Source: Ferrigenium kumadai (lineage in GTDB: Bacteria > Pseudomonadota > Gammaproteobacteria > Burkholderiales > Gallionellaceae). From it: DNA of 64,000 bases. Shown here piece by piece: positions 33,307-42,184 of this stretch. Within the stretch, counting starts at the first letter, position 1. Every line of letters starts with the position of its first letter. The stretch spans positions 558,001 to 622,000 of the forward strand of contig NZ_AP019536.1 of assembly GCF_018324385.1 (NCBI RefSeq), given 5' to 3'. A program made the translations under genes and the position numbers. The notes below the pieces were generated by a model that was not told the origin of the DNA, did not search any database, and saw nothing but the letters and a program-made list of their open reading frames with translations.

Positions 33307-34463
33307 ACGGCATCCTCCAGATTGCCGGAAACAATCTGATGCTGCTGCAGAGCGGATCGGCCTATTTCCCGCAGTTGTGCGCCGATATCGATGCCGCGCA
33401 CCATTCCATCTACCTGGAAACGTACATCTTTGCCGCCGACGAGACCGGTCATATGGTCTCGGCGGCGCTGCGCCGCGCTGCCGCGCGCGGGGTTACGGTG
33501 CGCCTGATGCTGGATGGTTTCGGGTCGGCGGAATTGCCCCAGCGATGGGTGGATGACCTGCGCAGTGCGGGCGTCGAGGTGCAGTGGTTCCGCCGCAAGA
33601 TATCTCCGCTGACTTTGCGCCGCAGCCGCCTGCGACGCCTGCACCGCAAGCTGGTGGTGATAGACGGGGAGATCGCCTTCGTGGGCGGAATCAACATCAC
33701 CGACGATATCCCGCAGCGCCGTGGTTTGGCTGCGCCGCGGCTGGATTATGCGGTGCGCCTGAAGGGAGCCCTGACGGGCGAGATCCACGCGGTGATGAGG
33801 CATCTGTGGGGCATGGTGTCGTGGGCCAATGTCCACCACCATAGCAGGCGCATCCACTGGAGGCTGAGAGAAGCGAAGAGGCCGCAGGCCGCAGGTGACG
33901 TCGCGCTGGTGCTGCGCGACAATCTGCGCCACCGCCGCGATATCGAGCGCGCCTACCTCAAGGCGATCGCCACGGCGCAACACGAGATTATCATCGCCAA
34001 CGCCTATTTCCTGCCCGGCCGCGTGTTCCGTCGCGCGCTGAAACTGGCCGTTCAACGCGGGGTGCGCGTTGTGCTGCTGTTGCAGGGGAAGGTGGAGTAC
34101 CGCCTGCAACACTATGCGACGCACGCGCTGTATGAGGAGTTGCTGGGGGCAGGCATCGAGATCTACGAATACCTCCCCAGCTATCTGCACGCCAAGGTGG
34201 CCGTGGTCGATGGGCAGTGGGCGACGGTGGGTTCCTCCAACATCGATCCGTTCAGTCTGCTGCTGGCACGCGAGGCCAACCTGGTGGTGCGCGATGCCGC
34301 CTTCGCCGGAGAAGTGCGCAAGAGCCTGATGGCCGCCCTTGCCAGCGAGGCGCGGCGTGTGGAGTTTGCACGGGAAAGCGTCTTTGTTCATGTGCTGGCG
34401 CGCATGAGCTATGGCATCGTCCGATTCCTGGTGGGGATGCTGGGCATGTCCAGAAGGCAGTGA
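33303..34463 (+). CDS. clsB: Cardiolipin synthase, ClsB type (phospholipase D family)
   Basis: 386 aa from the ATG at 33303 (ATGA overlap with the EEP gene). Two HKD motifs are present: HRKLVVIDGEIAFVGG and HAKVAVVDGQWATVGSSN. There is no N-terminal pair of membrane helices, as in ClsB and unlike ClsA. It joins phospholipid head groups to make cardiolipin at the inner membrane. It ends the long aspS-containing run; two sRNA candidates follow. Confidence 0.9.
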   Translation: MNGILQIAGNNLMLLQSGSAYFPQLCADIDAAHHSIYLETYIFAADETGHMVSAALRRAAARGVTVRLMLDGFGSAELPQRWVDDLRSAGVEVQWFRRKISPLTLRRSRLRRLHRKLVVIDGEIAFVGGINITDDIPQRRGLAAPRLDYAVRLKGALTGEIHAVMRHLWGMVSWANVHHHSRRIHWRLREAKRPQAAGDVALVLRDNLRHRRDIERAYLKAIATAQHEIIIANAYFLPGRVFRRALKLAVQRGVRVVLLLQGKVEYRLQHYATHALYEELLGAGIEIYEYLPSYLHAKVAVVDGQWATVGSSNIDPFSLLLAREANLVVRDAAFAGEVRKSLMAALASEARRVEFARESVFVHVLARMSYGIVRFLVGMLGMSRRQ

Positions 34464-34549
34464 TGCCAGGCACGGGGCGTCGGAGGAATTTCCAGTCTGT
34501 TTCATAATAATGAAACATCGGTTTGGCATGATGCTTGGCGAAACGTGAT

Positions 34550-34634
34550 TGATGGCGATCTTCGGGGCTCCTGCCCCATGCCTTCATGCATTTCCTCTCC
34601 TCATTTTGGGCGTCCTGTGGACGCCCGTTTTTTT
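34550..34634 (+). ncRNA. Candidate small RNA A of a tandem pair
   Basis: From about GCGATC (34555-34560): hairpin GGGGC-TCCT-GCCCC (34564-34577) with an anti-Shine-Dalgarno loop, an unpaired CU-rich stretch (TTTCCTCTCCTC, 34591-34602), and a strong terminator GGGCGTCC/GGACGCCC (34608-34626) with seven T. An upstream block GGCATGATGCTTG (34525-34537) lies 17 nt before GCGATC. Candidate B repeats this order with the same spacing. The 5' end is a guess. Confidence 0.55.
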
Positions 34635-34749
34635 GCCGTCCGGCGTGATCCGTGCCGCCCCTCGTACCGTGTGGGCCGATCTTCTGCCGGATACAATTGT
34701 TAACAAAAATAAAATATTTGTCCGGCAGATGCTTGTTACAGTGTAAGCG

Positions 34750-34829
34750 AAAGCGATCGCGGGACTTCCCGCTCTTCCTTTCATGTTTCTCATCCTCTTT
34801 CGGGCATCCTGTGGGTGCCCGTTTTTTTT
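34750..34829 (+). ncRNA. Candidate small RNA B of a tandem pair
   Basis: From about GCGATC (34753-34758): hairpin GCGGG-ACTT-CCCGC (34759-34772), a CU-rich unpaired stretch (TTCCTTTC, CATCCTCTTT), and terminator GGGCATCC/GGGTGCCC (34802-34820) with eight T. The upstream block GGCAGATGCTTG (34724-34735) again lies 17 nt before GCGATC. The stems differ in sequence from A while keeping pairing, which supports structure. An AT-rich stretch (34694-34719) precedes it. Confidence 0.55.
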
Positions 34830-34855
34830 GCCGGTTTCATCAAGGTGTGCGCGGC

Positions 34856-34861
34856 TATAAT
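34856..34861 (+). promoter_or_regulatory. Probable -10 box of the Atm1-type exporter gene
   Basis: TATAAT followed by TTGCACC, 29 bp before the start codon. The -35 is weak (GTTTCA at 16 bp). Confidence 0.45.
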
Positions 34862-34890
34862 TTGCACCCTGTCATTCTCACCGCTCCGAC

Positions 34891-36687
34891 ATGCGACCAT
34901 CCTCATCCTCAAGCGAGCACGCCGCCAACCGTGCCGACTGGCAGACCATCCGTTCCCTGTTGCCCTACCTGTGGGAGTTCAAGTGGCGCGTTGTGATCGC
35001 GCTGAGCCTGCTGGTGGTGTCCAAGCTCGCCAACGTGTCGGTACCGCTGGTGCTGAAGGAGATCATCGACTCGCTGGACTCGTCGCATAAGGTGCTGGTG
35101 GTGCCGGTGGCACTGGTCGTCGGCTACGGGGTGCTGCGCCTTTTCAGCACGCTGTTCGGCGAGTTGCGCGATGCAGTGTTCGCCAAGGTGACGCAGCGAG
35201 CGATCCGGCGCGTGGCGCTGCAGGTGTTCGAGCATCTGCACAGTCTCAGCCTGCGTTTCCATCTCGACCGGCAGACCGGGGGGGTGTCACGCGACATCGA
35301 GCGCGGCACGCGCGGCATCGGCTTCCTGCTGAACTTCATGCTGTTCAATATCCTTCCGACCCTGCTTGAGATCGGGCTGGTGGCGGCGATCCTGTTCAGC
35401 AAATACAACGTCTGGTTCGCGGTGATCACCTTCGTCACCCTGATCGTCTACATCGCGTTCACGCTGTTCATCACCGAGTGGCGCATGGTGGTGCGCCGCT
35501 CGATGAACGACCTCGACTCCAAGGCGAACAGCCGCGCCATCGACAGCCTGCTGAACTACGAGACGGTGAAGTACTTCGGCAACGAGCGCTACGAGGCGCG
35601 GCGCTACGACGAGAACATGCAGCGCTGGGAGGTGGCGGCAGTGCGCAATGCCACCTCGCTGGCGTTGCTCAATGCGGGCCAGAGCTTCATCATCGCCATC
35701 GGCATCACTGCGCTGATGCTGCTGGCGGCCGACGAGGTGGTGAAGGGGACAATGACGCTGGGCGACCTGGTGCTGGTCAACGTGTTCATGATCCAGCTCT
35801 ACATGCCGCTGCACTTCCTCGGTTTCGTGTATCGCGAGATCCGCCATGCCCTGGCGGATATGGAAAAGATGTTCGGCCTGCTGCACGAGCACCGCGAGAT
35901 CGCCGACGCCCCCGATGCCCGGATCCTGCAGCCGGACCAGGCCGAGGTGCGCTTCGAGCATGTCGGTTTCGGCTATGGGCCGGACCGCCAGATATTGTTC
36001 GACGTGGATTTTTCGATCCTCGCGGGGCAGACCGTCGCCGTGGTCGGCGCGAGCGGAGCGGGCAAGTCCACGCTGTCGCGCCTGCTGTTCCGCTTTTACG
36101 ATATGCAGCAGGGGCGCATCCTGATCAACGGCCAGGACATCCGCGCGGTGACGCAGGCCAGCCTGCGCGCGGCGATCGGCATCGTGCCGCAGGACACTGT
36201 GCTGTTCAACGACACGATCTACTACAACATCGCCTATGGCCGTCCCGAAGCGACGCGCGCGGAGATCATGGCGGCGGCGCAGGCCGCGCACATCCACGGC
36301 TTCATCGAGTCATTGCCGCAGGGCTATGACAGCATGGTGGGCGAGCGCGGCCTGAAGCTGTCCGGTGGCGAGAAGCAGCGCGTGGCGATTGCGCGTGCCA
36401 TTTTGAAGAACCCGGCGATCCTGATCTTCGACGAGGCGACTTCCGCGCTCGACTCGAAGTCCGAGAAAGCGATACAGGCCGAATTGCACGGCATCGCCCG
36501 GAACCGCACCACACTGATCATCGCGCACCGCCTGTCCACCGTGGTCGAGGCTGACCAGATACTGGTGATGGACAAGGGGCGGATCATCGAACGCGGCACG
36601 CATCGAGAATTGCTTATGCTGAACGGGGTTTACGCGCAGATGTGGAATCTTCAGAAACAAGAGGAGATGAGTGATTCTGTGTATTGA
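34891..36687 (+). CDS. ABC transporter of the Atm1/HMT1 type (half-transporter, TMD-NBD)
   Basis: 598 aa: six membrane helices (about 30-320) fused to an ATPase (about 350-598) with Walker A GASGAGKST, signature LSGGEKQRVAIARAI, Walker B ILIFDEATSALD and the switch His in IIAHRLST. The segment ETVKYFGNERYEARRYDE and the helix LLNAGQSFIIAIG are typical of Atm1-like exporters, which in Novosphingobium and mitochondria move glutathione-linked metals or sulfur species. It would form a homodimer in the inner membrane. No MsbA-partner gene such as lpxK is adjacent, in line with Atm1 rather than MsbA. Confidence 0.9.
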   Translation: MRPSSSSSEHAANRADWQTIRSLLPYLWEFKWRVVIALSLLVVSKLANVSVPLVLKEIIDSLDSSHKVLVVPVALVVGYGVLRLFSTLFGELRDAVFAKVTQRAIRRVALQVFEHLHSLSLRFHLDRQTGGVSRDIERGTRGIGFLLNFMLFNILPTLLEIGLVAAILFSKYNVWFAVITFVTLIVYIAFTLFITEWRMVVRRSMNDLDSKANSRAIDSLLNYETVKYFGNERYEARRYDENMQRWEVAAVRNATSLALLNAGQSFIIAIGITALMLLAADEVVKGTMTLGDLVLVNVFMIQLYMPLHFLGFVYREIRHALADMEKMFGLLHEHREIADAPDARILQPDQAEVRFEHVGFGYGPDRQILFDVDFSILAGQTVAVVGASGAGKSTLSRLLFRFYDMQQGRILINGQDIRAVTQASLRAAIGIVPQDTVLFNDTIYYNIAYGRPEATRAEIMAAAQAAHIHGFIESLPQGYDSMVGERGLKLSGGEKQRVAIARAILKNPAILIFDEATSALDSKSEKAIQAELHGIARNRTTLIIAHRLSTVVEADQILVMDKGRIIERGTHRELLMLNGVYAQMWNLQKQEEMSDSVY

Positions 36688-36744
36688 TTTATATCGATAT
36701 TGAGGTATCCTACGCAGCATTGGATGTGGTTGAAAGGGTTGCAC

Positions 36745-37626
36745 ATGAAAAAGGTATTACTGACAGGTCTGCTGGTTGGCTACACGCTCGCGGCACAGGC
36801 GGGGGACTATGGCACAGTAAAATCGGAAGGCGCCCGTTACGCTCCGGTGTTCAAGGTCAATTCCACGCCCAAACTGCATTCCTCAATCGCGTTGATTTAC
36901 GACCAGCAGACGCAGACCCCGCTGTACACCAAAAAGCCCGATGCGCTTGCTCCTATCGCTTCCATCACCAAGCTGATGACGGCGATGGTGGTGCTGGACG
37001 CGCATCAGTCGCTGGATGACGAGATCAGCATCGACGTGGCGGATATCGATACCCTCAAGGGCACGCATTCGCGTCTGCGCATCGGCATGACGTTTACACG
37101 CAGCGAGTTGCTCAAGCTGGCCTTGATGGCTTCGGAGAACCGCGCGGCATCTGCCTTGGCACGATCCTATCCGGGCGGGCGGGATGCGGCGGTTGCCGCG
37201 ATGAACGCCAAGGCGCGCGAACTGGGGATGTACAACACACGTTTCCTCGATCCCACGGGATTGAACAGCGACAACGTCTCCACTGCGCGCGACCTGGTCA
37301 AGATGGTTGCGGCCGCACACAACTACTCACTGATACATCAGTACACGACCACGGCTTCGCATACCGTAGACGGGTGGGGCGGGCGTGATCTGCGCTTCAA
37401 CAACACCAATCCCCTCGTCAGGAACGCCAAGTGGGAGATCGGCGTGAGCAAGACCGGCTTCATCAACGAGGCGGGCCGCTGCCTGGTGATGGAGGCGAAG
37501 ATCAACCAGCGTCCGGTGATCATCGTGCTGCTCGATTCCTGGGGGAAGAGTACCCGTATCGGCGATGCCAACCGCATCAAGAAATGGATGGAAAGCTCCA
37601 TTGCGCGCACGACGCGGCGCGGTTGA
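36745..37626 (+). CDS. pbpG: D-alanyl-D-alanine endopeptidase (PBP7/8 type)
   Basis: 293 aa from the ATG at 36745, with AAAGGG as ribosome-binding site and a signal peptide (KKVLLTGLLVGYTLAAQAG). Active-site motifs of penicillin-binding proteins: SITK (nucleophile Ser), SEN and KTG (VSKTGFINE). It cuts D-Ala-DAP cross-links of peptidoglycan in the periplasm. It follows the exporter gene by 57 bp and ends at a good terminator. Confidence 0.93.
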   Translation: MKKVLLTGLLVGYTLAAQAGDYGTVKSEGARYAPVFKVNSTPKLHSSIALIYDQQTQTPLYTKKPDALAPIASITKLMTAMVVLDAHQSLDDEISIDVADIDTLKGTHSRLRIGMTFTRSELLKLALMASENRAASALARSYPGGRDAAVAAMNAKARELGMYNTRFLDPTGLNSDNVSTARDLVKMVAAAHNYSLIHQYTTTASHTVDGWGGRDLRFNNTNPLVRNAKWEIGVSKTGFINEAGRCLVMEAKINQRPVIIVLLDSWGKSTRIGDANRIKKWMESSIARTTRRG

Positions 37627-37643
37627 TGGCAGGATTCATGGAG

Positions 37644-37667
37644 AGAGGGGCGTAGCCCCTCTTTTTA
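37644..37667 (+). terminator. Rho-independent terminator of pbpG
   Basis: 7-bp stem AGAGGGG (37644-37650) / CCCCTCT (37656-37662), loop CGTAG, then a T-run. It lies 18 bp after the stop codon. Confidence 0.85.
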
Positions 37668-37677
37668 TTTATCTCCG

Positions 37678-38172
37678 ATGATAGAGCTGGTCCTACTCGC
37701 TGTCGTCGTCGCGACCGTGATCCTGGCAATACGCAAGGGCGGTGCCGCGGTGCCTGTCGAGCCGCTCATCGTGCAGCGCCCCGGGCAATACCACATCACG
37801 CTTGCGCCGCAGCTCGATTCCTCGCTTGGATTCATCGAGGCTGTGGCACAGCGGCTGGCTGGCGACAGCCAGCCGGCCGGAGATACGCCGACCATCTTTT
37901 TCCAGGTGCGCCGCGCGGGCGGTCAGGCCGAAAATTTCTATTTGCTGGCGATCGCATTCCGCAAGGGCGTGTTTTTCATCCAGGCCATTGTGCCGCGCCC
38001 CTTGCGCGATTCGGAGAGCCATCTGGCCGCTCTGCGTGAATTCTCCGATGCGGTGCTGTTAAACTACCCGCCGGTTCCGCCGTTCGATGCGGCCGGGGCG
38101 GAGAGGATAGATGCTTCGGTCGAGGAGGTTGCGCAGCAATCTGGAATCGTGGTCAGCAAACTGGTCGCTTAA
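37678..38172 (+). CDS. Hypothetical protein with N-terminal membrane anchor
   Basis: 164 aa. An N-terminal hydrophobic helix (IELVLLAVVVATVILAI) is followed by a soluble domain with no motif I recognise (IIVQRPGQYHITLAPQLDSSLGF-like start, then FYLLAIAFRKGVFFIQAIVPRPL). It stands directly before the Ser/Thr kinase gene (54 bp) and after the pbpG terminator. The frame has normal codon use. Function unknown. Confidence 0.75.
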   Translation: MIELVLLAVVVATVILAIRKGGAAVPVEPLIVQRPGQYHITLAPQLDSSLGFIEAVAQRLAGDSQPAGDTPTIFFQVRRAGGQAENFYLLAIAFRKGVFFIQAIVPRPLRDSESHLAALREFSDAVLLNYPPVPPFDAAGAERIDASVEEVAQQSGIVVSKLVA

Positions 38173-38226
38173 CAGGGGGGGGCTCGCCCGGGCTTATGGG
38201 CGGGAGCATAAAAAGCTAGAACTATC

Positions 38227-40605
38227 ATGGCAAAGCAGAAAATAGGACGATTCGAAGTATTGCGCGAACTGGGCAAGGGAGGCCAAGGGACAGTCTATCT
38301 GGCTTACGATCCCCAGCTCGACCGCCAGATCGCGATCAAGACGCTGCGCAATCTGGGACGTAGTGCCGAGCTGCTGGTTCGCGAGGCGCGAGTCGTCAGC
38401 AAGATGCAACACCCCAATATCATTCCGCTTTACGACGCGGGGGAGCATCAAGGCAGCCCTTACCTGGTTTATGCCCACATCGAGGGGCGGACTCTCGCCC
38501 AGAAGCTCAAGCAGGACAAGACATTGCCTCTTGTGGAGGCTGCAGAAATCGCCTGCGGCGTACTGGAGGGGCTGTCATATGCCCACGCACAAGGCGTGAT
38601 GCATCTGGACATAAAACCATCCAACGTGATGCTGTCCAGCACCGGACAGCCGATGGTGATGGACTTTGGCCTGGCGCAGGCGATCAACGGCCAGGAGCGG
38701 CTTGCCGGCGATGCCATTAGCGGCACGCCTCTCTACATGGCACCCGAGCGCATCTCCGGAAAGCCGGTCGATTCCCTTGCCGATATCTATTCCGTCGGCA
38801 TGATGCTGTACGAGATGGTGACGGGCGAGCCGGCGGTGAGCGGCGAAAGCGTCTATGCGGTGCTCCATCGTGCGGCACATGAAGAGGTTGCCGCCCCCTC
38901 TGCGATCAACGAGCAGGTGGATGCGCAGATGGAGGCGATCATCCTCAAGGCGATCGCCAAAAATCCGGACGATCGTTACCGGAATGCCTCCGCGATGAAG
39001 CAGGCCCTGGAAGGCTACCTCGGCAAGATGGCCGCCGCAGCAGAGGGTGAACGGCGCAAGGCGCACAGCACGCTGGAATTCCTGTTGCGCCGGATGCGCA
39101 GCAAGAATGACTTTCCGGCCCTGTCCAACGTCATTTCCGAAATCAACCGCATCGTCTCGTCCGATTCGGAGAGTCCCAACAAGCTGGCCCGTGTCATCCT
39201 TCAGGACTTTGCGCTGACCAACAAGTTGCTGCGGCTGGTGAACACAGTTACCTACGGCCAGTTCGGCGGCAACATCAACACCATTTCAAAAGCCGTCGTG
39301 ATTCTGGGCTTCGAGACCGTCCGCAATATCGCGATGACGCTGATCCTGTTCGAGTTCATGCAGAACAAGGCGCAATCCGCGCGCCTCAAGGATGAGGTGG
39401 TGCTGGCGATCTTTGCCGGCCTTGTCGCAGCGCAGTTGTCCACGGGCGAGCACGTCCGCGACGCCGAAGAGGCGATGGTCTGTTCGATGTTCCACAACCT
39501 GGGGCGCATGCTGGTCATTTTCTATTTCTTCGAAGAGAGCCAGGAAGTTCTCCGTATGGTCGAGCAGGGCGCGAACGAGGAACAGGCCGCTTTCAAGGTA
39601 CTGGGCATTTCCTACTCGGAACTCGGACTGGGCGTGGCGCGCACCTGGAACTTCCCGCCGCGTTTGCTGGCGGGGATGCGCAAACTCGGCGGAGGCAAGC
39701 TGCGCGCACTGCACGGCGACATGGATTACCTGACTGCAACCGTGAACTTGGCCAATGAGCTGTGTGCGGCTGCCGCGACCACCGAGATCGGAGAGAAGGG
39801 CAAGGCGCTGCGCGAGCTTTCCGCTCGATACAGCGCTGCGATGAAGGTATCGGAGCGCGAGATGGGCAAGGCTCTGGATGTCGGTCTCGATGAATTGGCG
39901 AACCGGGCGGCCGTTCTGGGCATCAGCCCGGGCAATAGCGCTTTGCTGCAGAAAGTGAGCAGATGGAGCGGACATGCCGTGCTGATCCAGCAAGGCAAGC
40001 AGCAGGACGGGGAGATGGACGGGGTCGCCAGCCTTGAGGAGGTTGTCGAACAGCAGAATGCAGGGAAGTCCGATGAGGAAGGCTCGCGGCGCAGTCCGGA
40101 AGACATCCTCGGCGCGGGCATTCAGGATGTCACCACTTCGCTGGTGAGCGACTACAGCCTGAACGATGTGTTGCAGATGGTGCTGGAAACGATCTATCGC
40201 GGCATGGGGTTCGAGAGGACCATCTTCCTGATCCGCGATAACAAGCAGAATGCCATGACCGCGCGCATCGGTTTCGGCAACGGCGTGGGGGCGGTGATCC
40301 CGCGCTTCAAGTTCCCGTTGTCGTTCTCGGCGGACGTGTTCCATCTGTCGATCAGCAAGGGGGCCGATATCCTGATCGAGGATACCCGGGCGCAGAACAT
40401 CACCGACAAGATCCCGGACTGGTACCGTTCCTCGGTCAATGCCCCCTGCTTCATGCTGCTGCCGGTGATGGTGAAGGACAAGGCGATCGGGCTGTTCTAT
40501 GCCGATATGCCGGAGGCCAACGGACTCAACATTTCCAAGCAGCAACTGTCGTTGCTGCGGACTTTGCGCAATCAGGCCGTGCTCGCCATCAAGCAGAAGA
40601 TATGA
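38227..40605 (+). CDS. Ser/Thr protein kinase with HDOD and GAF domains
   Basis: 792 aa. Kinase domain about 8-265: Gly loop GKGGQGTVYLAYD, Lys in AIKTL, catalytic loop HLDIKPSN, DFG in VMDFGLAQ, and APE in YMAPERISG. The Arg of the usual HRD is Leu, so it is a non-RD kinase. An HDOD domain follows at about 285-500 (LPALSNVISEINRIV-type region, KLLRLVNTVTYGQF, TISKAVVILGFETVRNIAM), and a GAF domain at about 625-790 (DYSLNDVLQMVLETIYRGMGFERT). No membrane segment is seen. HDOD proteins often act in cyclic-di-GMP or cell-cycle signalling; the GGDEF-type regulator gene 52 bp downstream fits that. Confidence 0.9.
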   Translation: MAKQKIGRFEVLRELGKGGQGTVYLAYDPQLDRQIAIKTLRNLGRSAELLVREARVVSKMQHPNIIPLYDAGEHQGSPYLVYAHIEGRTLAQKLKQDKTLPLVEAAEIACGVLEGLSYAHAQGVMHLDIKPSNVMLSSTGQPMVMDFGLAQAINGQERLAGDAISGTPLYMAPERISGKPVDSLADIYSVGMMLYEMVTGEPAVSGESVYAVLHRAAHEEVAAPSAINEQVDAQMEAIILKAIAKNPDDRYRNASAMKQALEGYLGKMAAAAEGERRKAHSTLEFLLRRMRSKNDFPALSNVISEINRIVSSDSESPNKLARVILQDFALTNKLLRLVNTVTYGQFGGNINTISKAVVILGFETVRNIAMTLILFEFMQNKAQSARLKDEVVLAIFAGLVAAQLSTGEHVRDAEEAMVCSMFHNLGRMLVIFYFFEESQEVLRMVEQGANEEQAAFKVLGISYSELGLGVARTWNFPPRLLAGMRKLGGGKLRALHGDMDYLTATVNLANELCAAAATTEIGEKGKALRELSARYSAAMKVSEREMGKALDVGLDELANRAAVLGISPGNSALLQKVSRWSGHAVLIQQGKQQDGEMDGVASLEEVVEQQNAGKSDEEGSRRSPEDILGAGIQDVTTSLVSDYSLNDVLQMVLETIYRGMGFERTIFLIRDNKQNAMTARIGFGNGVGAVIPRFKFPLSFSADVFHLSISKGADILIEDTRAQNITDKIPDWYRSSVNAPCFMLLPVMVKDKAIGLFYADMPEANGLNISKQQLSLLRTLRNQAVLAIKQKI

Positions 40606-40657
40606 TGGGCAGTCTGGAATCGGAATTTGTGATGGCGATCGCCGCCGGAAGGATGTT

Positions 40658-41629
40658 ATGAACAAGAAGCTGGGTAAGGTAAAAGTGCTGGTGGTGGAGG
40701 ACAGCAAGGTCGCGATCAAGGCCATCAGCGGCTATCTTGAAGACATCGGCGTGCATCCCCTGGTCGCGGAATCCGGACAGGCTGCTGTCGAGCTCTACCG
40801 CAGGGAGCGTCCCGATATCGTGTTGCTCGACATCATCCTGCCGGACGTCGACGGCTACGACGTCGCAAGGCAGATACGCAAACTGCAGGGCAAGGACGAC
40901 TGGACCGCGATCATCTTCCTGACCGTGATGTCGAAGGACGAGGATCTGGCCCGAGGCATCGAGGTAGGCGGTGACGACTACCTGATGAAGCCGGTGGGCC
41001 GCGTGGTGGTGCAGGCCAAGGTGTCGGCCATGTACCGTCTGGTGCGCATGCAGCGGGCGCTGGTCAAGGTGACCGAGCAGTTGAACGAGGCCAACCAGGA
41101 ATTGCAGCGGCTGTCGATGACCGACGGCCTGACCGGCATCGCCAACCGCCGGCTGTTCGACGACTTGCTGGTGCGCGAATGGCGGCGCTGTGCCCGCATC
41201 GGAAAGCCGATGTCCGTGGTGTTGCTGGACGTGGATTATTTCAAAAAATACAACGACCGCTACGGCCACCAGGCCGGCGACGACTGCCTCAAGGTGGTGG
41301 CCAGGGAAGTGGCTGCTGCCGCGCCGCGCGCAGGCGACCTGGCGGCACGCTACGGCGGCGAGGAATTCGTGCTGGTGCTGGGCGAGACGGATGAAGGCGG
41401 CGCGCGCTGGGTGGCGGAACGCATCTGCCGCCATGTGCTCGGCCTAAAGATGATGCACGAGGATTCGCCGCACGACTACGTGACGGTCAGTTGCGGCGTC
41501 TGCAGCGTGCTGCCGAGTGATTCGTTGGCGGTCGACAAGCTGGTCAAGACCGCCGACAAGGCCTTGTATCTGGCCAAGGAGCGCGGGCGCAACGGGGTGG
41601 CTTATCTGGGGTACGGACAGGGGAGCTAA
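40658..41629 (+). CDS. Response regulator with GGDEF diguanylate cyclase domain
   Basis: 323 aa from the ATG at 40658 (GGAAGGA 6 nt upstream). Receiver domain about 8-125 with the phospho-acceptor Asp in DIVLLDIILPDVDG and Lys in YLMKPVG; a short helical linker; GGDEF domain about 155-320 with RYGGEEFVLVLGE and the inhibitory I-site RAGD (RxxD) five residues before GGEEF. It is a PleD-like enzyme making cyclic di-GMP, switched by phosphorylation. No histidine kinase is next to it; the upstream Ser/Thr kinase protein is a possible partner. Confidence 0.95.
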   Translation: MNKKLGKVKVLVVEDSKVAIKAISGYLEDIGVHPLVAESGQAAVELYRRERPDIVLLDIILPDVDGYDVARQIRKLQGKDDWTAIIFLTVMSKDEDLARGIEVGGDDYLMKPVGRVVVQAKVSAMYRLVRMQRALVKVTEQLNEANQELQRLSMTDGLTGIANRRLFDDLLVREWRRCARIGKPMSVVLLDVDYFKKYNDRYGHQAGDDCLKVVAREVAAAAPRAGDLAARYGGEEFVLVLGETDEGGARWVAERICRHVLGLKMMHEDSPHDYVTVSCGVCSVLPSDSLAVDKLVKTADKALYLAKERGRNGVAYLGYGQGS

Positions 41630-41649
41630 AGGCAGTTCTTACTTCCCTT

Positions 41650-42015
41650 TCATTTGGGCGCGTGGCACACCGCCTCGATGTTGTGCCCATCCGGATCGAA
41701 TACGAACGCGGCATAGTAGGTGGGGGAATAGTCCTCCCGGATTCCCGGCGGCCCGTTGTCCTTGCCGCCGGCCTTGAGCGCGGCCGCGTAGAACTTGTCG
41801 ACCTGCGAGCGTTTACTGCACTGGAAGGCGACGTGGACCTTGGGTTTGGTGGCCTTGCCCTGGCTGATCCAGAAATCCGGATTGCCTGCCGCGCCCAGGC
41901 CCGCCGCTTCGCCGTATTCGGCAACCACCTTATAGCCTAGCGGAGCAAGCGCCGACGCGTAAAACTGTTTGCTGTGCTGATAATCGCTGACATCAATGCC
42001 GATGTGGTCGATCAT
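41650..42015 (-). CDS. VOC superfamily (glyoxalase/bleomycin-resistance fold) protein
   Basis: 121 aa, a single pair of beta-alpha-beta-beta-beta modules. MIDHIGIDVSDYQHSKQFY is the standard VOC start, and FVFDPDGHNIEAVCH the end with the metal-ligand Glu. Substrate cannot be told. It is alone on the minus strand between a plus-strand signalling cluster and a repeat-rich gap. TTTCCTCCCAAAG on the plus strand just after the start gives a GGAGG ribosome-binding site. Confidence 0.9.
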   Translation of the reverse strand: MIDHIGIDVSDYQHSKQFYASALAPLGYKVVAEYGEAAGLGAAGNPDFWISQGKATKPKVHVAFQCSKRSQVDKFYAAALKAGGKDNGPPGIREDYSPTYYAAFVFDPDGHNIEAVCHAPK

Positions 42016-42184
42016 GCGAGTTTCCTCCCAAAGGGTTGTCTGGAATTGCGCTATCGCGCATCACTCGCTTGGAACTTTATTGGGATTTCCAGTCCGTATG
42101 GATACGGGGGAATCTGTATTTCAGGATGGAAAAACTGAGTAGTTGTCTGCTTAACCAGCGGCTTGGCTACGCTGAGATAAGCTT

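Noticed and set aside
34520-34545. Sigma-54 promoter for sRNA candidate A
   Set aside because: The -12 element lacks the needed GC, and the equivalent block before candidate B has one base fewer, which sigma-54 does not tolerate.
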